From: SIG587 sp045649505
GTDB taxonomy: Bacteria; Bacillota; Clostridia; Oscillospirales; Acutalibacteraceae
Direction: 5' to 3'
Length of the DNA stretch: 61,411 nt
Assembly (NCBI GenBank): GCA_045649505.1
Contig: JAZRQA010000020.1
Location: 1 to 61,411, forward strand
The notes below the pieces were generated by a model. The model was not told the DNA's origin, did not search any database, and saw only the letters and a program-made list of their open reading frames with translations. Positions 52,584 to 59,405 of this stretch are shown in pieces. Each line of letters starts with the position of its first letter. The stretch's first letter is position 1. The position numbers and the translations under genes were made by a program.

Positions 52584-54125
52584 CTATTTGCTAATAGACA
52601 TAACAAAATTTTCGAACTTTTCCATCAATAATGTAGCAGCAGTGCCGCCACTCTTTTTAAATTCCAACATTTCAATTAAATCATTGTCGGTAACATTGAG
52701 TATTAATTTCCCATGTTCTTTTAAACAACCAGCAGATGCAAACTTTGCTGAATCGGAAAAACCTTTTCTGGATATTATAATCGCAACATTACGCAATGCA
52801 GGGTTAAATAAATATTTCTCGGTTATATAAATTAAGTTTTGATCTATTGTAGTACTGTAATTTTTAAACTCAAACACAACAAATCGAGTGTTGTAATGTT
52901 GAGCCAATAGTTGCCAAAAAGCATGGGTCTTCTCGTTTATTCCTTTAAATGAACAAATCAAATCCATCCTAAAATGATTGTCTTCGGTTCTGTGTTGTGA
53001 AGACATATAATGGAATGCATCACTGAACAAATACCGTACAATATCTTCACATATTTCTTCATATTCTCTTGAATTAGCTTGGCCTGTCTTGCACCCCTTC
53101 AGCTTATTGATATGCTCATCTGCAATAATAGATAAATCTTCAACCGTATCGGGGCTAGATATAGTTGTGAAATTCCAAGCTTCTGCCGGTTCTCCGGCAA
53201 TTTCTTCAATTGGAAAATATGTTAACTGGGATAATTCTCTTGCTAGAGATTCATCATTTTGGGTATAGAAAACCAAATTTGAAATATCCCATACTATTAT
53301 TTTGAACTTTTCATATAACACTTTTCTATCTATTCCAAAGGCATTGCCAAAAAGAATTAATAGTGTAATATCTTCTTGGGGAATTTTATGCTGCGACTTA
53401 TGCCATAGAATGTTTTTTAACACGGTATTAATCTCATTTGGAGAAATATCTTCACTTTTAAAATTTTTGTGTTGAACATAAATGGTTTTGCCTTCATTAG
53501 AAAAACGAAAATCCCAAAACGCTTCATTAACACTTTCAACATCCTTAATCAGTTTACAATTAAATTTTTCTAACAATCTTTTGCAAAAACTTTCAGCGGC
53601 AATATCATATAATTTTGGATCTATTGCAGGTGAAAATATACCGTCTTTAATTGCATCTTGACGGCTATATGTAAAAACAATATCACTTGTTGGAAATAGT
53701 TTTTTCTTATACTTTTGAAAATTAATGATTGTTTTTTGACTCTTGTATAGAATCTCGTAGCACCGATTTGATTGAGGAATATCATATGTAATAATAAAAT
53801 GATATGTGTCATTAATTACGTCTGCGTTTTTATAGACATATTGTACATTCCTAACATCAACCAAGTGTTTATCAATATTTATTAAGTCTTTATAATGTTC
53901 GAAAAGCCAACTGTTTAGTTGTTCTTTGATACTAACAGACCCAGTAATGATTAGAACCTTTTTCTTACCAATTTCCAGCAAATACTCAAGCGTTTTTGCC
54001 AAAATCAAGCTTGTTCCTGTCCCGGTTGCCATCTCAATCGTTATCTCTGGTTGCTTATTATTAATCGCATTCTTTATCGCTTCTATTGCCGCAACTTGAT
54101 GCTTTTTTATTTGAATCGCTTTCAT
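52584..54125 (-). CDS. Nuclease with degenerate restriction-translocase domain
   Basis: A 513-residue protein. Residues 1-165 look like the first RecA domain of HsdR/Res translocases (KKHQVAAIEAI, then VLIITGSVSIKEQL and FTYSRQDAIKDGIFSP). But motif I reads MATGTGTS, with Thr where the Walker Lys should be, and no DEAH box or second RecA domain is present. At about 176-260, WDF...IYVQHKNF fits a D...QxK Mrr-like site. At about 355-490, FRMDLI...VVFEFKNYS fits a D...ExK PD-(D/E)XK site. Thus it is probably a nuclease that has lost ATP-driven movement and may use the neighbouring UvrD. Eleven bases from the fic gene; AAGGAG upstream. Function is inferred. Confidence 0.7.
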   Translation of the reverse strand: MKAIQIKKHQVAAIEAIKNAINNKQPEITIEMATGTGTSLILAKTLEYLLEIGKKKVLIITGSVSIKEQLNSWLFEHYKDLINIDKHLVDVRNVQYVYKNADVINDTYHFIITYDIPQSNRCYEILYKSQKTIINFQKYKKKLFPTSDIVFTYSRQDAIKDGIFSPAIDPKLYDIAAESFCKRLLEKFNCKLIKDVESVNEAFWDFRFSNEGKTIYVQHKNFKSEDISPNEINTVLKNILWHKSQHKIPQEDITLLILFGNAFGIDRKVLYEKFKIIVWDISNLVFYTQNDESLARELSQLTYFPIEEIAGEPAEAWNFTTISSPDTVEDLSIIADEHINKLKGCKTGQANSREYEEICEDIVRYLFSDAFHYMSSQHRTEDNHFRMDLICSFKGINEKTHAFWQLLAQHYNTRFVVFEFKNYSTTIDQNLIYITEKYLFNPALRNVAIIISRKGFSDSAKFASAGCLKEHGKLILNVTDNDLIEMLEFKKSGGTAATLLMEKFENFVMSISK

Positions 54126-54136
54126 TATGATTCTCC

Positions 54137-55183
54137 TTAAGACTTAATATATCGCGTCATTCTTGCATGTCCAATCTTTTTAACCTGACCGTTCTTTACC
54201 ATAACACTTAGTACTGCCTCAACGGTAGTGGGACTCACATCAGGCAAAATATCGCAGATTTCAGATTTGGAAATAGGAACTAAACTATTGAGCACGGTTG
54301 CTTCAATTCGAGCCTTTTTAGTAATCTTTCTCCCATTGACAACAGCAAAGCGTTTGTCAAGCTCTTTATAACACATATACAAGGTGGACAAGAAGTTCTC
54401 TATAAACGGAACATAGGTGTTCTCATTTTCATGCCAACCTATAGAAGATTCTCGAAGAGCTTCATAATAAAATGCTTTATAATTGTTAATCTGCTCTTCA
54501 AAAGATACATATTTACCAGCATCATAACCATTTTTATAGAGTAAAAGCAAAGATATGAGCCTAGACATTCTACCGTTACCATCTCTAAAAGGGTGAATAC
54601 ATAAGAAATCAAGAACAACGCAAGGAATCAACAGAAGCTGATTAATATTAGCATCGTTACGTGCTTCCATATAGGCAAGTTCTAATTGCTCCATTGCTTC
54701 TTTTACCTCGGAAGCAGGCGTCGGTCTAAACCTTACTTTTCTATTACCGTTCTTATCTTCTTCTATAATATAGTTATCGCCAGTTTTATATTGACCACCA
54801 TATTCATATCCTGCGATCTGCATCATTGTTTCGTGCAGTCTTAAAATATCAGACTCTCTTAAATCAAGATTGTCATGATTCAGATGAATAGCGTTAAGGG
54901 CGTCACGATAACCAGCAATTTCACCTTCGGTATGATTTAAAGGTGCACTATCCTGATTTACAATTGCGGCAATACGTTCATCGCTTGTTACAATGCCCTC
55001 AATGGCGTTAGAACTCTTAACCGACTGCACCTTCGCTACCGCCTCAAGTTCCGTAAAAACCTTTGCATATTCTTCTTTACGTACTCCTGCCATAGTTTTC
55101 AAAGATGCAATGCTTGAAGTTAAATTAATAAGATTGGCGGGTAGTAAACCATTATTTAAAAACGAATAATCAAATTTTCTCAT
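54137..55183 (-). CDS. Fic-domain protein with N-terminal inhibitory helix and C-terminal winged helix
   Basis: A 348-residue protein. The catalytic Fic motif HPFRDGNGRMSR (197-208) is complete, so it should transfer AMP or another nucleotide part onto a protein hydroxyl. SSNAIEG at 57-63 matches the (S/T)xxxE(G/N) inhibitory motif placed N-terminally (class II), whose Glu blocks ATP. The C-terminus (about 290-348) is a winged helix, with ISKSEICDILPDVSPTTVEA. First gene of the four-gene operon. The ATG at 55183 is chosen, with GGAG eight bases upstream; an in-frame GTG at 55192 is too close to it. It may be a self-controlling regulator through the doubled operator upstream. Confidence 0.9.
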   Translation of the reverse strand: MRKFDYSFLNNGLLPANLINLTSSIASLKTMAGVRKEEYAKVFTELEAVAKVQSVKSSNAIEGIVTSDERIAAIVNQDSAPLNHTEGEIAGYRDALNAIHLNHDNLDLRESDILRLHETMMQIAGYEYGGQYKTGDNYIIEEDKNGNRKVRFRPTPASEVKEAMEQLELAYMEARNDANINQLLLIPCVVLDFLCIHPFRDGNGRMSRLISLLLLYKNGYDAGKYVSFEEQINNYKAFYYEALRESSIGWHENENTYVPFIENFLSTLYMCYKELDKRFAVVNGRKITKKARIEATVLNSLVPISKSEICDILPDVSPTTVEAVLSVMVKNGQVKKIGHARMTRYIKS

Positions 55184-55198
55184 ATCACACACTCCTTT

Positions 55199-55275
55199 AC
55201 TGCATATAATTATATCTTATTATGTGCAGTTAGTCAATATATTATCTGCATATTAAACTTCGGTTTATGTGCAGT
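55199..55275. promoter_or_regulatory. Doubled dyad operator at the fic operon promoter
   Basis: Plus-strand CTGCATA at 55200 and 55246 each pair with TGTGCAG at 55223 and 55268. That gives two copies of CTGCATA-N15/16-TGTGCAG set 45-46 bases apart, roughly four helical turns. The longer form TTATGTGCAGTT repeats exactly at 55220 and 55265. The first copy covers the promoter spacer and start point; the second lies upstream of -35. The regulator is unknown; the Fic winged helix or the recombinase are candidates. Confidence 0.6.
55209..55237 (-). promoter_or_regulatory. Promoter of the Fic-nuclease-OLD-UvrD operon
   Basis: Minus strand TTGACT, 17-bp spacer, TATAAT. The start near 55202 leaves a leader of about 20 bases with AAAGGAG. 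Confidence 0.78.
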
Positions 55276-55345
55276 TTTTTATTATATTAATGTTTTCTTG
55301 AAAGTCGTATTTTAATGTTCCTTATATTATCTCAAAACAAAAATC

Positions 55346-55373
55346 GCCCAAATATTGTAAAATAATATTGGGC
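55346..55373. repeat. Inverted repeat ahead of the recombinase gene
   Basis: GCCCAAATATT and AATATTGGGC with a short A/T-rich loop and one bulge, ending just before the AGGAGG site. It could be an operator or a translation-limiting hairpin for the recombinase. Confidence 0.45.
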
Positions 55374-55388
55374 ACAGGAGGTAATATT

Positions 55389-55997
55389 ATGGGAAATATT
55401 TATGGTTATGTGAGAGTATCGAGTATCGATCAAAACGAAGACAGGCAACTTATTATTATGGAAGAAAACAATGTGCCGACTAATAATATTTATATTGATA
55501 AGCAGTCGGGCAAGGATTTTGAGCGGCCGCAATATAAAAAACTCGTTAAAAAATTAAAGTCAGGAGATTTACTCTACATACTTAGCATAGACCGCTTAGG
55601 TCGCAATTACGAAGACATTCAAAAGCAGTGGCGAATACTCACGAAAGATATTGGAATAGATATTTGCGTTATTGATATGCCGCTGCTTGACACGAGAAAT
55701 GGGAAAGACTTAATGGGAACGTTTATTGCTGACCTTGTCTTGCAGATACTTTCTTTTGTGGCGCAGAGCGAACGCGAAAATATAAAGAAACGACAAGCAC
55801 AAGGCATTGCCGCCGCAAAAGCAAGGGGTGTTAAGTTTGGTAGACCGGAATCTCCAGTTCCGATTGAATTTGATGAATTAATAAATAAGTGGGAGAAAAG
55901 GCAATTATCTCTTGAGCAAGTATTAACAATCTGTAATATAAGTGAAGCTACATTTTATCGTCGCTTGCGTGAGCACAGAATACTGAGAAATAAATAA
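55389..55997 (+). CDS. Serine recombinase, resolvase/invertase family
   Basis: A 202-residue small serine recombinase. The catalytic Ser is in YVRVSSIDQNEDRQ (about 11), with the Arg-bearing SIDRLGRNYEDI and AQSERENIKKRQAQGIAAAK (E helix). A C-terminal helix-turn-helix covers SLEQVLTICNISEATFYRRL. Size and order match Hin/Gin and Tn3-type resolvases, and the start resembles Hin. It lacks the long C-terminus of integrases. AGGAGG precedes the ATG; codons upstream from 55368 lie in the hairpin. Its ORF is followed by two hix-like palindromes, the probable crossover sites. Confidence 0.92.
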   Translation: MGNIYGYVRVSSIDQNEDRQLIIMEENNVPTNNIYIDKQSGKDFERPQYKKLVKKLKSGDLLYILSIDRLGRNYEDIQKQWRILTKDIGIDICVIDMPLLDTRNGKDLMGTFIADLVLQILSFVAQSERENIKKRQAQGIAAAKARGVKFGRPESPVPIEFDELINKWEKRQLSLEQVLTICNISEATFYRRLREHRILRNK

Positions 55998-56038
55998 AAT
56001 GACTCTCAAAAGGTGTACCTTTTGAGAGTCATTTTATT
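55993..56038. repeat. Candidate crossover site 1: perfect 22-bp palindrome with GT centre
   Basis: Arms 55993-56014 and 56017-56038 are exact complements around the dinucleotide GT (56015-56016). The core reads TCAAAAGGT-GT-ACCTTTTGA. It overlaps the recombinase stop codon and could also act as its terminator, but the same core recurs at 56158-56185. Confidence 0.6.
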
Positions 56039-56045
56039 CTATGGT

Positions 56046-56074
56046 ATTTTATCATAAATGAAAAGAAAATGCAA
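56046..56074 (-). promoter_or_regulatory. Candidate invertible promoter, now pointing left
   Basis: Minus strand TTGCAT, 17-bp spacer, TGA-TAAAAT (extended -10). It lies between the two palindromes and reads toward the 3' end of the recombinase gene, so it has no gene to serve in this orientation. Inversion at the palindrome centres would point it at the surface-protein genes from 56327. Confidence 0.5.
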
Positions 56075-56157
56075 GTACTTTTAAGAAAAAATCGAATTTT
56101 TGAAGATATTTATTTAATGATAACTGAAAAGCAATTCCTTACCTGTTAAAAACGGCC

Positions 56158-56185
56158 ATTATCAAAAGGTACACCATTTGATAAT
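56158..56185. repeat. Candidate crossover site 2: hix-like palindrome with AC centre
   Basis: Thirteen-base arms (ATTATCAAAAGGT / ACCATTTGATAAT, one mismatch) around AC (56171-56172). The inner 26 bases have the same length and TTATCAAAA...TTTGATAA ends as enterobacterial hix sites. On the other strand the core is TCAAATGGT-GT-ACCTTTTGA, 19 of 20 identical with site 1, so the sites are in opposite orientation. Confidence 0.6.
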
Positions 56186-56326
56186 AGTCATTTTGTCGCA
56201 AAAATAGCCCTATATTAACGGGAAATCAGGAGTTGTTGAATTTTGTACTTTTTTATTGTGTTACCACGCGGACATCCTAAAGCTTATAGCAAATGTAAAA
56301 ACAAAAACTAATAAGGAGAAAAAATT
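56186..56326 (+). other. Upstream region of the first surface-protein gene
   Basis: 141 bases, AT-rich. It shows the short dyad CCCTATATTAACGGG (about 56208) and ends with AAGGAG before the ATG. No convincing fixed promoter was found here: the best -10-like stretch (TATTGT near 56255) has a poorly spaced -35. Confidence 0.4.
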
Positions 56327-59300
56327 ATGAAGAGACATTTTTCTAAAATCTTTGCAATGCTTTTAGTATTATCAATGCTCTTAACACAGCTAATAATACC
56401 TGCATCTGCATTAGAAGCAACAAAATGTGAATGTGACCCTGCAACACGCACAGGCACAGTAACAAGTGAAGTTGCTCCTACCTGTGCAAACTTTGGATAC
56501 AAAGTATATGAATGTGACGAGTGTCACGGAACATATGCAGAACTTACCGCAGTGCCCACAGGTGCACATGATTACGTAAATCATGATGCTCAGGCTCCCA
56601 CCTGTACCGAAATCGGTTGGAATGCTTACAGAACTTGTAACACCTGCGATTTAAACGAGTATGTAGAAATTCCTGCTACCGGTCACTCTCACAGTTCTGT
56701 AGTAACCGATCCTACTTGTACTGAGAAGGGTTATACCACCCACACTTGCCCCGATTGTAATGATACCTACGTTGATACATATGTAGATGCATTAGGTCAT
56801 ACTGCAAGCAGTGAGGTTGAAGAAAATCGTGTTGAGGCCGATTGTGAAAACAACGGCTCATACGACACCGTTATTTACTGTTCTGTATGTGGAGAGGAAT
56901 TTGTTCGTACTAACCATGTAATTGATGCTACCGGCCACGACTGGGTTGAGACCGGCAGACAGGATGCTACTTGTGTTGTAGATGGTTATATCGACTACGA
57001 GTGCTCTGTATGCCACGAAACCAAGAGAGAAACTATTGCATGTGTTGGACATCACGACTATGATAAGCAGGTAATCGGCGCTACTTGTGAAGATGCTGAA
57101 ATTGTAAGATATACTTGTAAGGTATGTTCCTTCACTTTTGATGAGCCTGTTGGTGAACCTCTCCAGCATGTTCCTGGTGAAGCTGTTAAGGAGAACGAAG
57201 TTCTTCCCGATTGCGTAAACTCTGGTTCTTATGATTCCGTTATTTACTGTGACGTATGTGATGCAGAACTAAGCCGAGAAAATATCGTTGTTGATCCTCT
57301 TGGCCACACCGAAGTAATTGATGATGCGGTTGCTTCTACTTGTACCGAAACAGGTCTTACTGAAGGAAAGCATTGCTCCGTTTGTGATGCAGTTATCGTT
57401 GCTCAAGAAGTTGTTGACGCTCTCGGACATGATTATATTGCTACCGTAACTGCTCCTACTTGCTCTGCTCAAGGTTATACTACTCACGATTGCTCCCGTT
57501 GTGATGAGTCATATGTTGACACCTACGTTGACCCCGATCCGCTTTCTCATAGAGGCGTAGTTACTAAAAACGAAGTTAAGGCAACCTGTACTGAAACCGG
57601 TCTTACTTTCCAGATTGAGTGCGGCGATTGCCACATCGTTTTAGCAGCACAAAAGACAACTCCGATTGATCCTGATAATCATAATTATCTAGATGTAGTT
57701 ACCGAAGCTACTTGTTTAGATGCTGGCTTTACTACTCACACTTGTTCGCGTTGTGATGATACATATAAAGATGCTTTTGTAGATGCTTTAGGTCATGATG
57801 AAGTTGCACACGAAGCTAAGGCTGCAACTTGTACTGAAATTGGTTGGGATGCTTATGTTACCTGCTCAAGATGTGACTACACCACCTACAATGAGTTGGC
57901 AGCTCTTGGTCACGACTATGCTTCAGTAGTAACCGATCCTACTTGTACCGAGGAAGGTTTTACCACTCACACTTGCTCACGTTGTGATAACGAGTATGTA
58001 GATTCTACTGTTCCTGCAACAGGTCATTATGACTGTTTAACTTTAGGTATCGTAGAGCCCAAATGTACTGAAGAGGGTTATACCGTTAAAAAATGCCTCA
58101 TTTGTGATGAAGTCTTCAAGGATAACTTTGTTGATGCTCTTGGACATGATTTAACTCAGCATGATGCAGTGGCTCCCGATTGCACCAATATTGGTTGGGA
58201 AGCATATGAGGATTGCTCGAGATGTGACTATACTACTTATGTAGAGAAGGCTGCTCTCGGTCATAGACTCGAGAGATATCTTGAGAAGCCCGCTACCTGT
58301 ACTGAGCCCGGTTACACCGATCACCTCGAGTGCGCATTCTGTGATTACACTACACTCTTCTTCGATATCGCTCCTCTTGGCCACGATTTAACCCACTATG
58401 ACGCACAGGATCCTACCTGTACTGAAATTGGTTGGGATGCTTATGAAGACTGCTCTAGATGTGATCACACTACTTATAATGAATTAGCAGCTCTTGGTCA
58501 TGATTTAACTCAGCATGACGCACAGGCACCTGATTGTACTAATATTGGTTGGGATGCATATGAAGATTGCTCCAGATGCGATCATACTACTTATAATGAG
58601 TTGGCTGCACTTGGCCACACCGAAATTATCGATGAAGCTGTTGCTCCTACTTACGACACTACAGGTCTTACCGAAGGTAAGCACTGCTCCGTTTGTGATG
58701 AAGTACTCGTTGCACAGAATGAAATTGCTGCATTAAATGAAGAGATAACCTTTACTTATGAAGCAATTGGTATTAACGGTAGTGATGTAGCTGTAAATTC
58801 CGGTTATATTACACTTAATGTTTATATGAATGTTAACAGTGATATTGCAAGACTTTATGGTCTTAACTTTGCTATCGGCTTTAATCAAAATCTTACTTTG
58901 GTAAATGTTGAAGGCAAGGTATTTGATGTAACTGCTAACACATATATTGATGCAGCAAACAGTTCATATGTTGTTGCACTCGCACAAAACATGGGATATA
59001 ACTATGTTGATAAAAAATTCGAAAAAGGCGAATATCTTTTTGCAACTCTTACTTTTAAAGTTAATAAAGACTTTACCGGTGTTGCAGACTTCACTGTAGC
59101 TCCCGGTGTTGCCGCTCGTAACGACGATGATGCTTATATCAACGAATTGATAGTTGATTTTGGCACAGAAGCAGGTATTAACGTTGTAACACTTGGTGAT
59201 GCTGATGGTAACGGTGTTATTGATTCTGCAGATACAATGAATTTTGCAAAATGGTATAATTCTGCAGATGCAGCAGAAGGTGTTTACGAAACCGTATTTG

Positions 59301-59389
59301 ACCTTGATAAGGATGGATATGTAACTGCTTATGACTTTGCACTTCTTCACAATGCAGTTGTTGGCAACGATGACTATTTAGATATGTGA
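56327..59389 (+). CDS. Secreted triple-Cys repeat protein with cohesin-like and dockerin domains
   Basis: A 1,020-residue secreted protein. The signal peptide is about 1-28 (MKRHFSKIFAML...PASALEA). Residues about 35-800 are some 19 tandem units of 38-42 residues with the pattern TCTExG(Y/W)...C-x2-C...LGHD, each with three Cys. The last unit (PTYDTTG) has lost its first Cys. About 804-945 is a beta-rich cohesin-like domain. About 955-1015 is a type I dockerin with two calcium loops, DADGNGVIDSAD and DLDKDGYVTAYD. So it could be both docked and dock others on the cell surface. The repeat has no function known to me. AAGGAG is upstream. Confidence 0.82.
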   Translation: MKRHFSKIFAMLLVLSMLLTQLIIPASALEATKCECDPATRTGTVTSEVAPTCANFGYKVYECDECHGTYAELTAVPTGAHDYVNHDAQAPTCTEIGWNAYRTCNTCDLNEYVEIPATGHSHSSVVTDPTCTEKGYTTHTCPDCNDTYVDTYVDALGHTASSEVEENRVEADCENNGSYDTVIYCSVCGEEFVRTNHVIDATGHDWVETGRQDATCVVDGYIDYECSVCHETKRETIACVGHHDYDKQVIGATCEDAEIVRYTCKVCSFTFDEPVGEPLQHVPGEAVKENEVLPDCVNSGSYDSVIYCDVCDAELSRENIVVDPLGHTEVIDDAVASTCTETGLTEGKHCSVCDAVIVAQEVVDALGHDYIATVTAPTCSAQGYTTHDCSRCDESYVDTYVDPDPLSHRGVVTKNEVKATCTETGLTFQIECGDCHIVLAAQKTTPIDPDNHNYLDVVTEATCLDAGFTTHTCSRCDDTYKDAFVDALGHDEVAHEAKAATCTEIGWDAYVTCSRCDYTTYNELAALGHDYASVVTDPTCTEEGFTTHTCSRCDNEYVDSTVPATGHYDCLTLGIVEPKCTEEGYTVKKCLICDEVFKDNFVDALGHDLTQHDAVAPDCTNIGWEAYEDCSRCDYTTYVEKAALGHRLERYLEKPATCTEPGYTDHLECAFCDYTTLFFDIAPLGHDLTHYDAQDPTCTEIGWDAYEDCSRCDHTTYNELAALGHDLTQHDAQAPDCTNIGWDAYEDCSRCDHTTYNELAALGHTEIIDEAVAPTYDTTGLTEGKHCSVCDEVLVAQNEIAALNEEITFTYEAIGINGSDVAVNSGYITLNVYMNVNSDIARLYGLNFAIGFNQNLTLVNVEGKVFDVTANTYIDAANSSYVVALAQNMGYNYVDKKFEKGEYLFATLTFKVNKDFTGVADFTVAPGVAARNDDDAYINELIVDFGTEAGINVVTLGDADGNGVIDSADTMNFAKWYNSADAAEGVYETVFDLDKDGYVTAYDFALLHNAVVGNDDYLDM

Positions 59390-59405
59390 TTTGGAGGTAT
59401 AAGAG

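Noticed and set aside
55993..56038. Site 1 as nothing more than a recombinase terminator
   Set aside because: It could terminate, but a low-GC perfect 22-bp palindrome whose core recurs reversed 156 bases on is better explained as a recombination site; the two roles may coexist.
55389..56185. Resolvase res site (direct subsites) instead of an inversion system
   Set aside because: Not excluded fully, but the core match is better in inverted orientation (19 versus 17 of 20) and the central dinucleotides are reverse complements, which suits inversion.
48030..56326. Prophage
   Set aside because: No capsid, tail, terminase, lysis or phage replication genes are present.
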